A DNA stretch of 64,000 bases from Nocardioides astragali (lineage in GTDB: Bacteria > Actinomycetota > Actinomycetes > Propionibacteriales > Nocardioidaceae). The position numbers were made by a program, and so were the translations under genes. This document shows positions 26,815-35,604 of this stretch, piece by piece; positions within the stretch are counted from its first letter, which is position 1, and the number at the start of each line of letters is the position of its first letter. The stretch lies in assembly GCF_024436375.1 (NCBI RefSeq), contig NZ_JAFMZM010000004.1, forward strand, positions 620,001 through 684,000, written 5' to 3'. Below the pieces are notes generated by a model that made no database searches, was not told where the DNA came from, and saw only the letters and a list, made by a program, of their open reading frames with translations.

Positions 26815-28238
26815 CCCAGAACCTGAGCATCGAAGACCTGAATCCGGAGCTCAAGGGCATCGGCCGCTACGAGTTCGGCTGGGCTGACAGCGACGCCGCC
26901 GGAGCCACCGCGACCCGCGGCCTCAACGAGGTCGTCGTACGCGACATCTCCTCGAAGAAGTCCGAGCCGCAGTGGATGCTCGACCTGCGCCTCAAGGGCC
27001 TCAAGCTCTTCCACCGCAAGCCCATGCCCACCTGGGGCTCGGACCTCAGCACGATCGACTTCGACAACATCAAGTACTTCGTGCGCTCCAGCGAGAAGCA
27101 GGCGACGTCCTGGGAGGAGCTGCCCGAGGACATCAAGAACACCTACGACAAGCTCGGCATCCCCGAGGCGGAGAAGCAGCGCCTCGTCGCCGGCGTCGCC
27201 GCCCAGTACGAGTCCGAGGTCGTCTACCACTCGATCCGCGAGGACCTCGAGGAGAAGGGCGTCATCTTCGTCGACACCGACACCGCGCTGAAGGAGCACG
27301 AGGAGCTCTTCAAGGAGTACTTCGGCACCGTCATCCCGGTCGGTGACAACAAGTTCTCGGCGCTCAACACCTCGGTGTGGTCCGGCGGCTCGTTCATCTA
27401 CGTGCCCAAGGGCGTGCACGTCGACATCCCGCTCCAGGCCTACTTCCGGATCAACACCGAGAACATGGGCCAGTTCGAGCGGACCCTGATCATCGTCGAC
27501 GAGGACGCCTACGTGCACTACGTCGAGGGCTGCACCGCGCCAATCTACTCCTCCGACTCGCTGCACTCCGCGGTCGTGGAGATCATCGTGAAGAAGGGCG
27601 GGCGCTGCCGCTACACGACCATCCAGAACTGGTCGAACAACGTCTACAACCTCGTCACCAAGCGCGCGACCTGCGAGGCCGGCGCGACGATGGAGTGGGT
27701 CGACGGCAACATCGGCTCCAAGGTGACGATGAAGTACCCCGCCATCTACCTCATGGGCGAGCACGCCAAGGGCGAGACGCTGTCCATCGCCTTCGCGGGC
27801 GAGGGCCAGCACCAGGACGCCGGCGCCAAGATGGTGCACGCGGCCCCGCACACCTCGAGCTCGATCCTGAGCAAGTCGGTGGCGCGCGGCGGCGGGCGGA
27901 CGTCCTACCGCGGCCTGATCCAGATCAACGAGGGCGCGCACGGCTCCAAGTCCAACGTGCTGTGCGACGCGCTGCTGGTCGACCAGATCAGCCGCAGCGA
28001 CACCTATCCCTACGTCGACATCCGCGAGGACGACGTGTCCATGGGCCACGAGGCGAGCGTCTCGAAGGTCTCCGACGACCAGCTCTTCTACCTCATGTCT
28101 CGCGGCATGGAGCAGGACGAGGCGATGGCGATGATCGTGCGCGGCTTCGTCGAGCCGATCGCCAAGGAGCTGCCGATGGAGTACGCCCTCGAGCTCAACC
28201 GGCTGATCGAGCTGCAGATGGAGGGTGCGGTCGGCTGA
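26811..28238 (+). CDS. sufB: Fe-S cluster assembly scaffold SufB
   Basis: Core of the SufBC2D scaffold on which Fe-S clusters are built. The protein has the conserved blocks [42 protein letters not shown] and the C-terminal [21 protein letters not shown]. The cysteine implicated in cluster building in SufB is in CTAPIYSS or [10 protein letters not shown]; both are present. Length is 475 residues, with no intein, unlike the M. tuberculosis homologue. The ATG in the ATGA overlap with sufR was chosen; upstream in-frame sequence is a shadow of sufR. Confidence 0.96.
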   Translation: MTQNLSIEDLNPELKGIGRYEFGWADSDAAGATATRGLNEVVVRDISSKKSEPQWMLDLRLKGLKLFHRKPMPTWGSDLSTIDFDNIKYFVRSSEKQATSWEELPEDIKNTYDKLGIPEAEKQRLVAGVAAQYESEVVYHSIREDLEEKGVIFVDTDTALKEHEELFKEYFGTVIPVGDNKFSALNTSVWSGGSFIYVPKGVHVDIPLQAYFRINTENMGQFERTLIIVDEDAYVHYVEGCTAPIYSSDSLHSAVVEIIVKKGGRCRYTTIQNWSNNVYNLVTKRATCEAGATMEWVDGNIGSKVTMKYPAIYLMGEHAKGETLSIAFAGEGQHQDAGAKMVHAAPHTSSSILSKSVARGGGRTSYRGLIQINEGAHGSKSNVLCDALLVDQISRSDTYPYVDIREDDVSMGHEASVSKVSDDQLFYLMSRGMEQDEAMAMIVRGFVEPIAKELPMEYALELNRLIELQMEGAVG

Positions 28239-28270
28239 TCGCCGCCCCGCCCCGCACCGGACCGCTTCCC

Positions 28271-28311
28271 GCTGGTCGAGGAGGTCGCTCTGCGACCGTC
28301 ACGAGACCGAG
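28271..28311. repeat. REP-like palindrome between sufB and sufD
   Basis: GGTCGAGGAGGTCGC pairs with GCGACCGTCACGAGACC around a three-base loop, with a few mismatches. This resembles the interspersed GGTCTCG...CGACC palindromes common in Nocardioides and related genera. It is the only large spacer in the otherwise compact suf operon and could act as an mRNA processing or attenuation site. Confidence 0.6.
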
Positions 28312-28328
28312 GAACAGAAAGTAGAGCT

Positions 28329-29540
28329 TTGACCGTCACCACCGATTCCGTCCGCTCCGCCCTGGAGCAGGCCCCGGCCGCCGACCGGGTGGAGAGCCAC
28401 CTGCACCCGGCGGGCTCCTTCGAGGTCAGCGACCACACGGCGCCGACCGGCCGTGAGGAGATCTGGCGCTTCACGCCCCTCAAGCGGCTCAAGGGCCTGC
28501 ACGCCGACGCGGAGTTCATGCGCTCGGCGACCTCCTGCATGTGGAACACGCCCGAGGGCGTCCGCGTGGAAGGGGTGTCCGGCGACGAGGCGCGCGCGCT
28601 GCGCGGCATCTCCGGCCTCGTGCCCAACACCCTCTGGGCCGCCCGCGTGCTCGCCGAGGTCCCGTCCAGCCTCCTGATCGACGTCCCCGCCGACACCGAG
28701 GTGGCCGAGCCGATCGTCGTCGACCTGGACGGTCAGGACGTCACGGTCACCGAGGCCGGTCACGTCGCGATGCGCTTCGGTGCGCACAGCAAGGCGATCG
28801 TGGTGCTCAACCACACCGGCTCCTCCACGGTCGCAGCGGTCGTCGAGATCGCGGTGGGCGACGGTGCCGACGTCTCCGTCGTCTCCATCCAGGACTGGGC
28901 CGACGACGCCGTCCACCTGTCCCACCACCAGGCGCGCGTGGGTCGCGACGCGACCTACAAGCACACCGCGATCTCCTTCGGTGGCGACGTGGTGCGGATG
29001 GACGCCAACGTGACCTACGACGGTCCCGGCGGCTCCGCCGAGCTGCTCGGCCTCTACTTCGCCGACGCCGGCCAGCACATCGAGCACCGGATCTTCGCCG
29101 ACCACACCGCCCCGCGCACCAAGTCGCACGCCGTCTACAAGGGCGCGCTGCAGGGGGAGAAGGCGCACACCGTCTGGGTCGGCAACGTGCTCATCCGCAA
29201 GATCGCCGAGGGCATCGAGACCTTCGAGGAGAACCGCAACCTCGTCCTCACCGACGGCTGCCGCGCCGACTCCATCCCCAACCTGGAGATCGAGACCGGT
29301 GAGATCGAGGGTGCCGGACACGCCTCTGCCACGGCGCGCTTCGACGACGAGCAGCTCTTCTACCTCCAGTCGCGCGGCATCTCCGAGCAGGAGGCGCAGC
29401 GCCTGGTCGTCCACGGGTTCTTCAACGACCTGATCCGCAAGGTCGGCGTCCCCTCCATCGAGGACCGGCTGCTGACCACGGTGGAGGCCGAGCTCGCCAA
29501 GAACGTGCTGAAGGACTCCGCCTTCGGATCGGGGGCCTGA
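28329..29540 (+). CDS. sufD: Fe-S cluster assembly protein SufD
   Basis: SufB paralogue in the SufBC2D scaffold. Seen are EEIWRFTPLKRLKGL near residue 40, the beta-helix core and the C-terminal block QLFYLQSRGISEQEAQRLVVHGFFNDLIRKV, which carries the conserved histidine. Length is 403 residues, normal. The start codon is TTG, with GAGGAA about 15 bases upstream; the REP-like palindrome lies just before it. Its stop overlaps the ATG of the Rieske gene (TGATG). Confidence 0.94.
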   Translation: MTVTTDSVRSALEQAPAADRVESHLHPAGSFEVSDHTAPTGREEIWRFTPLKRLKGLHADAEFMRSATSCMWNTPEGVRVEGVSGDEARALRGISGLVPNTLWAARVLAEVPSSLLIDVPADTEVAEPIVVDLDGQDVTVTEAGHVAMRFGAHSKAIVVLNHTGSSTVAAVVEIAVGDGADVSVVSIQDWADDAVHLSHHQARVGRDATYKHTAISFGGDVVRMDANVTYDGPGGSAELLGLYFADAGQHIEHRIFADHTAPRTKSHAVYKGALQGEKAHTVWVGNVLIRKIAEGIETFEENRNLVLTDGCRADSIPNLEIETGEIEGAGHASATARFDDEQLFYLQSRGISEQEAQRLVVHGFFNDLIRKVGVPSIEDRLLTTVEAELAKNVLKDSAFGSGA

Positions 29541-29887
29541 TGGCCTACGAACGAGCGTGCGCGCTGGCGGAGGTGCCGACCGACCGCGCCCTGGCAGTCA
29601 CGCTCGGCCGCTACGACGTCGCCGTCGCGCGCGACGGCGAGGAGGTCTTCGCCGTCGAGGACGTCTGCAGCCACGCCGAGATCGCCCTGAGCGAGGGCGA
29701 GGTGGCCGTCAACGACGGTGGGTGCCAGATCGAGTGCTGGCTGCACGGATCGATGTTCGACCTGCGCACCGGCAAGCCCACCAACCTCCCCGCGACCGAG
29801 CCGGTCGCCACCTTCCCTGTCGACGTACGAGACGGCGACGTCTACGTCGACACCGAGACCACCCTGAACGGAGTCACCCCCGCATGA
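29540..29887 (+). CDS. Rieske [2Fe-2S] ferredoxin-like protein of the suf operon
   Basis: A 115-residue Rieske-domain protein. The cluster motifs are Cys-X-His in EDVCSHAEIAL and Cys-X2-His in CQIECWLHGSMFDLRTG. It resembles the non-heme-oxygenase ferredoxin subunits, but no oxygenase is near. It is joined to sufD by a one-base overlap and to sufC by ATGA, so it is a true part of the suf operon. Streptomyces also carries a Rieske gene at this position, as I recall. A role as electron donor or as a client of the machinery is inferred. Confidence 0.9.
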   Translation: MAYERACALAEVPTDRALAVTLGRYDVAVARDGEEVFAVEDVCSHAEIALSEGEVAVNDGGCQIECWLHGSMFDLRTGKPTNLPATEPVATFPVDVRDGDVYVDTETTLNGVTPA

Positions 29888-30645
29888 GCAAGCTCGTCAT
29901 CACCGACCTGCGCGTCACCGTCGACACAGAGGACGGCCCCAAGGAGATCCTCAAGGGCGTCACCCTCACCATCAACGAGGGCGAGACCCACGCCATCATG
30001 GGCCCCAACGGCTCCGGCAAGTCGACCTTGGCCTACTCCATCGCCGGCCACCCGAAGTACACGATCACCGGAGGCACGGTCACGCTCGACGGCCAGGACG
30101 TCCTGGCGATGTCGGTCGACGAGCGCGCCCGCGCCGGCCTCTTCCTCGCCATGCAGTACCCCGTCGAGGTCCCCGGCGTCTCGGTCTCGAACTTCCTGCG
30201 CACCGCCAAGACGGCCATCGACGGTGAGGCCCCCAAGCTGCGCACGTGGGTCAAGGACGTCAACGCCGCGCTCCAGCAGCTCAACCTCGACCCGACGTTC
30301 GGCACCCGCAACGTCAACGAGGGCTTCTCCGGTGGTGAGAAGAAGCGCCACGAGATCGCCCAGCTCGAGCTCCTCGACCCCAAGGTCGCGGTGCTCGACG
30401 AGACCGACTCCGGCCTCGACATCGACGCGCTCAAGGTCGTCTCCGACGGCGTCAACCGCTTCCGTGCGCGCGAGGGCAAGGGTGTCCTGCTGATCACCCA
30501 CTACACCCGCATCCTGCGCTACATCGAGCCCGACTTCGTCCACGTCTTCGTCGACGGCAAGGTCGCCGAGTCCGGCGGCAAGGAGCTCGCCGACCAGCTC
30601 GAGGCAGAGGGCTACGACCGCTACTTGAAGCCCGCCACTGCCTGA
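29884..30645 (+). CDS. sufC: Fe-S cluster assembly ATPase SufC
   Basis: ABC-type ATPase that drives conformational change of the SufBC2D scaffold. Walker A is IMGPNGSGKSTLAYSIAGHP (about residues 38-57), the signature is EGFSGGEKKRHEIAQL and Walker B is VAVLDETDSGLDIDALK, with the H-loop LLITHYTRIL. The DETDSGLD version of Walker B is characteristic of SufC. Length is 253 residues. It overlaps the Rieske gene by four bases. Confidence 0.96.
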   Translation: MSKLVITDLRVTVDTEDGPKEILKGVTLTINEGETHAIMGPNGSGKSTLAYSIAGHPKYTITGGTVTLDGQDVLAMSVDERARAGLFLAMQYPVEVPGVSVSNFLRTAKTAIDGEAPKLRTWVKDVNAALQQLNLDPTFGTRNVNEGFSGGEKKRHEIAQLELLDPKVAVLDETDSGLDIDALKVVSDGVNRFRAREGKGVLLITHYTRILRYIEPDFVHVFVDGKVAESGGKELADQLEAEGYDRYLKPATA

Positions 30646-30671
30646 CCGACACCGCGAAACGAGGTAACACC

Positions 30672-31907
30672 ATGGAAGGACTGCTTCCGGATCTCGACGT
30701 GATCCGCAAGGACTTCCCGATCCTCGAGCGCACGCTCGCGGGCGGGCAGCCGCTGGTCTACCTCGACAGCGCCAACACCTCGCAGAAGCCGCAGATCGTC
30801 ATCGACACGATGGTCGACCACCTCGAGCGGCACAACGCCAACATCGCCCGGGCGATGCACCAGCTCGGCGCCGAGTCGACCGAGGCCTACGAGGCGGCCC
30901 GTGACAAGGTGGCGGCCTTCCTCAACGCGCCCTCGCGCAACGAGATCGTCTTCACCAAGAACGCCACCGAGGCGCTCAACCTCCTGGCCCGCACGATCGA
31001 GCTGGGCCCCGGAGACAACGTCGTCATCACCGAGATGGAGCACCACTCCAACATCGTGTCGTGGCAGCTGGCGTGCGAGCGCGCCGGTGCGGAGCTGCGC
31101 TGGTTCGGGCTCACCGACGACGGCCGGCTCGACCTGGGCAACGCCGACCAGCTCATCGACGAGCACACCAAGGTCGTCGCCTTCACCTGGGTGTCCAACA
31201 TGCTCGGCACGATCAACCCGGTCGCCGACCTGGCCGCCCGGGCCAGGGCCTTCGGCGCCCTCTCGGTCGTCGATGCCTCGCAGGCCGCACCGCAGCTCCC
31301 CGTCGACGTCCAGGCCGTCGACTGCGACTTCCTCGTCTTCACCGGCCACAAGGTGTGCGGCCCGACCGGCATCGGTGTGCTCTGGGGACGTGAGGCGCTG
31401 CTCAACGAGCTCCCGCCGTTCCACGGTGGCGGCGAGATGATCGAGACCGTGACCATGGCGCGCTCGACGTACGCCAAGGCGCCGCACCGCTTCGAGGCCG
31501 GCACCCCGCCGATCGTCGAGGCCGTCGGCCTCGGTGCCGCCGTGGACTACCTCGGCCACATCGGGCTCGAGCCCATCCACGCGCACGAGCAGGCGATCAC
31601 GGCGTACGCCCTGGAGGGCCTCCAGTCGATCCCGGGCCTGACGGTGATGGGCCCTGTGGACGCGACCCAGCGCGGCGGCGCGATCTCCTTCGAGCTCGCC
31701 GAGGTCCATCCCCACGACATCGCGCAGGTGCTCGACTCGCGCGGAGTGGCGGTGCGGGCCGGGCACCACTGCGCCAAGCCGGCGCACGCGCGCTTCGGCG
31801 TGCAGAGCTCGACGCGGATGTCGTCCTACCTCTACACGACGCCCGCCGAGATCGACGCGCTGGTCGAGGCTCTTCACCACACCCGCGCCTACTTCAAGGT
31901 GGGCTGA
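30672..31907 (+). CDS. sufS: Cysteine desulfurase SufS
   Basis: PLP-dependent enzyme that takes sulfur from cysteine for Fe-S cluster assembly. The PLP lysine is Lys227 in FTGHKVCGPTGIGV, and the persulfide cysteine is Cys367 in RAGHHCAKPAHARFG. ITEMEHHSNIVSWQ and the C-terminal SSTRMSSYLYTTPAEID are group-II (SufS) features. Length is 411 residues. GAGGTAA precedes the ATG. The gene is followed 4 bases later by sufU, its sulfur-acceptor partner in Gram-positive bacteria. Confidence 0.96.
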   Translation: MEGLLPDLDVIRKDFPILERTLAGGQPLVYLDSANTSQKPQIVIDTMVDHLERHNANIARAMHQLGAESTEAYEAARDKVAAFLNAPSRNEIVFTKNATEALNLLARTIELGPGDNVVITEMEHHSNIVSWQLACERAGAELRWFGLTDDGRLDLGNADQLIDEHTKVVAFTWVSNMLGTINPVADLAARARAFGALSVVDASQAAPQLPVDVQAVDCDFLVFTGHKVCGPTGIGVLWGREALLNELPPFHGGGEMIETVTMARSTYAKAPHRFEAGTPPIVEAVGLGAAVDYLGHIGLEPIHAHEQAITAYALEGLQSIPGLTVMGPVDATQRGGAISFELAEVHPHDIAQVLDSRGVAVRAGHHCAKPAHARFGVQSSTRMSSYLYTTPAEIDALVEALHHTRAYFKVG

Positions 31908-31911
31908 CGCG

Positions 31912-32388
31912 ATGAGCACCGAGCTCGACAACCTCTACCAGGAGATCATCCTGGATCACTACAAGAACCCCCACCACAAGGGGCTGCGCGTCCCGTTCGA
32001 GTCCGAGGTCCACCACGTCAACCCGACCTGCGGCGACGAGGTGACCCTCCGGGTGCACCTCGCCCAGGGCCCGCAGGGCACGGTGGTCGAGGACGTGTCG
32101 TACGACGCCGTGGGCTGCTCGATCTCGCAGGCGTCGGCCTCCGTGCTGACCGACCTGGTGATCGGCAAGCCGGTCGACGAGGCGATGCAGATCCACCAGA
32201 CCTTCCTCGAGCTGATGCAGGGCAAGGGGCAGATCACCCCCGACGAGGACGTCCTCGAGGACGGCATCGCGTTCGCCGGTGTCGCCAAGTTCCCAGCGCG
32301 CGTGAAGTGCGCACTTCTCTCCTGGATGGCGTGGAAGGACGCGACCGCCCAGGCCCGGACCGAACCGCAAGGAGATCCCCATGTCTGA
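31912..32388 (+). CDS. sufU: Sulfur-transfer protein SufU
   Basis: Zinc-dependent sulfur acceptor for SufS. Seen are LYQEIILDHYKNPHHKG at the start and the zinc/persulfide cysteines in NPTCGDEV, AVGCSISQAS and RVKCALLSW. The 18-20 residue insertion between the second and third cysteines that separates SufU from IscU is present (about residues 80-110). Length is 158 residues. Its 3' end overlaps sufT by 8 bases. Confidence 0.95.
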   Translation: MSTELDNLYQEIILDHYKNPHHKGLRVPFESEVHHVNPTCGDEVTLRVHLAQGPQGTVVEDVSYDAVGCSISQASASVLTDLVIGKPVDEAMQIHQTFLELMQGKGQITPDEDVLEDGIAFAGVAKFPARVKCALLSWMAWKDATAQARTEPQGDPHV

Positions 32389-32776
32389 GTCCCGTGACCA
32401 GCAGATCGACCGCGGCGACCTGCCCGAGGTCCCCGAGGCCAACCCGCACGGCGGCGGCGGCACCGCGACGGTGACCGTGGACGACGTCACCGAGGCGATG
32501 AAGGACGTCGTCGACCCCGAGCTCGGCATCAACGTCGTCGACCTCGGCCTCGTCTACGGCGTGCACCTCGACGAGAGCTCCAACGCCGTCCTCGACATGA
32601 CCCTCACCTCGGCCGCGTGCCCTCTGACCGACGTGATCATGGACCAGACCGAGTCCGCGCTGGAGGGTCTGGTCAACGACGTCGCGATCAACTGGGTCTG
32701 GATGCCGCCGTGGGGCCCGGACAAGATCACCGAGGACGGCCGCGAGCAGCTGCGCGCGCTCGGGTTCAACGTCTGA
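32381..32776 (+). CDS. sufT: Metal-sulfur cluster assembly factor SufT (DUF59/MIP18)
   Basis: DUF59-domain protein that helps Fe-S cluster maturation or delivery. The core is VTEAMKDVVDPELGINVVDLGLVYGV (about residues 28-53), and the conserved cysteine is in LTSAACPLTDVI; the end has NWVWMPPWGPDKITEDGREQLRALGFNV, typical of actinobacterial SufT. Length is 131 residues. It ends the suf operon and overlaps sufU by 8 bases. Confidence 0.94.
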   Translation: MSESRDQQIDRGDLPEVPEANPHGGGGTATVTVDDVTEAMKDVVDPELGINVVDLGLVYGVHLDESSNAVLDMTLTSAACPLTDVIMDQTESALEGLVNDVAINWVWMPPWGPDKITEDGREQLRALGFNV

Positions 32777-32852
32777 GCCTCGCGGGTCGAGTCCTACCCC
32801 CAGGGCCGGATATTCCGTAGCGCCAGGGCCTGCGCAGGCGCACACTTCAGCC

Positions 32853-33635
32853 GTGCTCAACCCCCACCCCACGCGCTACGCCGAGCTCAACGGCGTGCTC
32901 CACGACCTGGTCACCGGTGCGCAGGCCGCGCTCGGCGACTCCTTCGTGGGCGCCTACCTGCAGGGCTCGTTCGCGCTCGGCGCGGGTGACGTGCACAGCG
33001 ACTGCGACTTCCTGGTGGTGGTCGACCAGCGGCCCGACGCGGGGCAGGAGACGGCGCTGCGCGCGCTCCACCGCGACCTGCCGCACCGCGACGGGTTCTG
33101 GAACCGCCACCTCGAGGGCTCGTACGCCGTCGCCGCCGACCTTCGCACCGTCCGGGGATTGGGTCGGGACTGGCTCTACGTCGACCACGGCCGCGACGAG
33201 ATGTGCTGGTCCGACCACTGCAACCAGCCGTGGACCAGGTGGATCCTGCGCGAGCACGGCATCACCCTCCTCGGCCCCTGCCCCGTCGAGCTCGTCGACC
33301 CGGTCCCCGACGACGTGCTCCGGGACCGGGCGCGTGCCGGCCTGGCGACGCTGACCGACGACATCCTGGGGTGGTGCCCACCCCACATCGCCTGGTGCCA
33401 GCGCTACCTGGTGGTCCAGGCTGCCCGCAGCCTCCACACGGTGCGCACCGGCGAGGTCGCCAGCAAGCGCGACGCCCTGCGCTGGGCGATGATGCACGCC
33501 GATCCGTCGTGGCGCCCGCTGCTCCAGCAGGTCCTGGCCGACCGCGACCTCGGGCTCGACCCGGGCGCCGAGCCCCGGCCGGGCTCGATGGCGGCCGCCC
33601 GGGACTTCGCGGCGTACGTCGCGGCGCTCGCCTGA
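32853..33635 (+). CDS. Nucleotidyltransferase with AadA-like C-terminal domain
   Basis: The 260-residue protein has the nucleotidyltransferase motif GSFALGAGDVHSDCDFLVVV (about residues 37-56), where the Gly-Ser and the two Asp residues bind nucleotide and metal. The C-terminal half resembles the DUF4111 domain of streptomycin/spectinomycin adenylyltransferases, with CQRYLVVQAARSLHTVRTGE. A true resistance function is not shown; many such chromosomal proteins have unknown substrates. The GTG start has CACACT six bases before it, a weak -10-like hexamer. It stands alone, after the suf operon. Confidence 0.7.
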   Translation: MLNPHPTRYAELNGVLHDLVTGAQAALGDSFVGAYLQGSFALGAGDVHSDCDFLVVVDQRPDAGQETALRALHRDLPHRDGFWNRHLEGSYAVAADLRTVRGLGRDWLYVDHGRDEMCWSDHCNQPWTRWILREHGITLLGPCPVELVDPVPDDVLRDRARAGLATLTDDILGWCPPHIAWCQRYLVVQAARSLHTVRTGEVASKRDALRWAMMHADPSWRPLLQQVLADRDLGLDPGAEPRPGSMAAARDFAAYVAALA

Positions 33636-33652
33636 CGCGGGGACCGGCGCAC

Positions 33653-33658
33653 TACGCT
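33653..33658 (+). promoter_or_regulatory. -10 element of the ASCH-like gene
   Basis: TACGCT, 6 bases before the ATG; consistent with a leaderless transcript. Confidence 0.45.
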
Positions 33659-33664
33659 CGGGGC

Positions 33665-34051
33665 ATGAGCGAGCCCGACGTCGACCTGTCCGAGATCGAG
33701 TTCGACCACGAGGAGCTGCGGGTCTTCTGGGACCTGGCCCGCTTCCACGCCAAGCTCAACGCGGCGCCCACCTACTTCGGCCCGACGACCCTCGAGTCGG
33801 TCCCACCCCCGGCGTGGGCGTACGGCGACTCGCTCGAGGAGTCCGACGCGTTCGTCGCCCGGGTGCTGGCCGACGAGCGCGGCAGCACCACCGCCCCGGC
33901 TGCGGACTACGCCGGCGAGATGCCGGAGACGGGCGTGCTGTCCATCCTGTGCGACGGCTCCGGGGTGCCGCGTGCACTGGTCGAGGTCACCCGGGTGGCC
34001 GTGACCGGTGATGAGGTCGCCGAGGAGTTCAAGGTCGTCTACCAGGCCTGA
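33665..34051 (+). CDS. ASCH-domain-like small protein, apparently C-terminally short
   Basis: The 128-residue protein has FWDLARFHAKLNAAP, then PPAWAYGDSLEESDAFVARVLADERGSTTA and TGVLSILCDGSGVPRALVEVTRVAV, the order of motifs in ASCH-domain proteins, which are thought to bind RNA or modified nucleosides. Family members usually continue for 15-25 residues after the EVAEEFKVV segment, with an acidic and aromatic tail that is absent here. The function is unknown. The ATG follows TACGCT, and there is no clear ribosome-binding site. Assignment is moderate. Confidence 0.55.
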   Translation: MSEPDVDLSEIEFDHEELRVFWDLARFHAKLNAAPTYFGPTTLESVPPPAWAYGDSLEESDAFVARVLADERGSTTAPAADYAGEMPETGVLSILCDGSGVPRALVEVTRVAVTGDEVAEEFKVVYQA

Positions 34052-34082
34052 GTCCGACAAGCCCGTGTGGGAGAGTCCTCGC

Positions 34083-34628
34083 ATGGCCGAGCGGATGACC
34101 TACCTCCTCGTCGACGGGGAGAACATCGACGCCACCCTGGGCACCTCGATCCTGGGTCGTCGCCCCCGGCCCGAGGAGCGCCCCCGGTGGGACCGGCTGC
34201 TGGAGTGGGCCGAGCGGGCCTTCGACCAGGACGTCACCGGGCTGTTCTTCCTCGCCGCCACCACCGAGATGCCCACGAGCTTCGTCCAGGCACTGCTCGC
34301 GATCGGCTTCAAGCCGATCCCGCTGAGTGGCGAGGGCAAGATCGTGGACATCGCCATCCAGCGCACCGCCGAGGCGCTGGTGCACCGCGCGGCCGACGTG
34401 GTCCTCGTGAGCCACGACGGCGACTTCGTCGACCAGGTCTCCGCGCTGTGCGACGGGACCCGTCAGGTCGGCGTGATCGGCTTCACCGAGTTCGTGAGCT
34501 CCCAGTTCCGCAACCTCCCGGGGCTGCGGATCTTCGACCTCGAGTACGACCTCGCCGCCTTCAACTCGCCTCTCCCGCGGGTGCGCGTCATCCCGATCGA
34601 CGAGTTCGACCCGCTCGACTTCCTGTAG
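34083..34628 (+). CDS. NYN/PIN-like domain putative ribonuclease
   Basis: The 181-residue protein belongs to the NYN (LabA/DUF88) group of PIN-like nucleases. Acidic residues expected at the active site appear in YLLVDGENIDATL, EGKIVDIAIQRTAE and VVLVSHDGDFVDQ. The C-terminal tail LPRVRVIPIDEFDPLDFL is shared by actinobacterial members, to my knowledge. No antitoxin gene is adjacent. The ATG giving MAERMTYLLVDGENID was chosen because the upstream in-frame part overlaps the ASCH-like gene without family similarity. Its stop codon is part of the TAGC-repeat region upstream of the next operon. Confidence 0.75.
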   Translation: MAERMTYLLVDGENIDATLGTSILGRRPRPEERPRWDRLLEWAERAFDQDVTGLFFLAATTEMPTSFVQALLAIGFKPIPLSGEGKIVDIAIQRTAEALVHRAADVVLVSHDGDFVDQVSALCDGTRQVGVIGFTEFVSSQFRNLPGLRIFDLEYDLAAFNSPLPRVRVIPIDEFDPLDFL

Positions 34629-34632
34629 CCAT

Positions 34633-34659
34633 GTAGCACTCTTGCTATCGAGGTAGCAC
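34633..34659 (+). promoter_or_regulatory. Candidate operator: GTAGCAC repeats around a -35 box
   Basis: GTAGCAC occurs at 34633 and 34653, exactly 20 bases apart, with an inverted half-site TGCTAT between them; another GTAGC is at 34625. The repeats surround the likely -35 box, so a bound protein would block the promoter. The XRE regulator three genes downstream is the obvious candidate. Confidence 0.45.
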
Positions 34660-34671
34660 AAGGACTACGTT
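34642..34671 (+). promoter_or_regulatory. Promoter of the ABC-XRE operon
   Basis: TTGCTA (-35) and TACGTT (-10) are 18 bases apart; the GTG start of the ATPase lies 6 bases after the -10 box. This is the clearest full promoter in the window. Confidence 0.55.
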
Positions 34672-34677
34672 CGCCGG

Positions 34678-35604
34678 GTGAGCTCCCAGGCTGCCCCGGT
34701 GATCGAGGTGCGCGACCTGCGCATGCGCTACGGCGACAAGGACGTCCTGACCAGCGTCGAGTTCTCGATCGAGCCGGGGGAGGTGGTGTGCCTCCTCGGG
34801 CCCAACGGTGCGGGCAAGACCACCACCATCGAGATCCTCGAGGGGTTCCGCGAGCGTTCCGCCGGCGAGGTCACCGTGCTGGGCGAGGACCCCCGCCGCG
34901 CGAGCGAGGCGTGGCGCGCCCGCACGGGAGTCGTCCTGCAGTCCTGGCGTGACCACCCGCGCTGGACGCCGCGCACGTTGCTGGACCAGGTGGGCGGCTA
35001 CTACGCGCCGTACGCCACTCCCGACCGGCCGCGTCCGGTCCCGACCGATGAGCTGCTCGAGGTCGTGGGCCTCGACGACCTCGCCGACCAGAAGATCGCG
35101 ACGTTCTCCGGTGGGCAGCGTCGCCGGCTCGACGTGGCCATGGGGATCGTCGGGCGTCCCGAGCTGCTCTTCCTCGACGAGCCCACGGCCGGCTTCGACC
35201 CCCAGGCGCGCCGCGAGTTCCACCACGTCGTGCACCGCCTGGCCGATCTCGAGCACACCACGATCCTGCTGACGACCCACGACCTCGACGAGGCGGAGAA
35301 GCTGGCCGACCGCGTCCTGATCCTGGCCGGAGGGCGGATCGTCGCCGACGACACCGCCGAGCAGCTCGCGCTGCGCGCGGCGCTGGAGGTAGAGGTCAAG
35401 TGGACGCGTGGCGGCGAGCGCTTCGTGCACTCGACCGCCGACGCCACCGACTTCGTACGCCGTCTGCTCACCGAGCCGGGCGAGCCCGTGGTCGACCTCG
35501 AGGTCCGGCGCGCGAGCCTCGAGGACGCCTACCTCGACCTGGTGCAACGACACGAGGCGGGACAGTCCGACGAGGCAGTCCGTGCCTTCAGGGAGGTGGT
35601 CTGA
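34678..35604 (+). CDS. ABC exporter ATP-binding protein
   Basis: The 308-residue ATPase has Walker A LLGPNGAGKTTTIEILEGF (near residue 42), the signature FSGGQRRRLDVAMGIVGRP and Walker B LLFLDEPTAGFDPQARR, then LLTTHDLDEAEKLADR. The C-terminal extension resembles other ABC-2 exporter ATPases. GTG start right after the promoter. The stop overlaps the permease ATG (TGATG). With the following permease and XRE regulator it forms a self-contained, probably self-regulated exporter; the substrate is unknown. Confidence 0.9.
   Translation: MSSQAAPVIEVRDLRMRYGDKDVLTSVEFSIEPGEVVCLLGPNGAGKTTTIEILEGFRERSAGEVTVLGEDPRRASEAWRARTGVVLQSWRDHPRWTPRTLLDQVGGYYAPYATPDRPRPVPTDELLEVVGLDDLADQKIATFSGGQRRRLDVAMGIVGRPELLFLDEPTAGFDPQARREFHHVVHRLADLEHTTILLTTHDLDEAEKLADRVLILAGGRIVADDTAEQLALRAALEVEVKWTRGGERFVHSTADATDFVRRLLTEPGEPVVDLEVRRASLEDAYLDLVQRHEAGQSDEAVRAFREVV

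Noticed and set aside
32853..33635. Confirmed streptomycin/spectinomycin resistance gene
   Set aside because: Only the nucleotidyltransferase motif and a related C-terminal domain are seen; resistance cannot be inferred.
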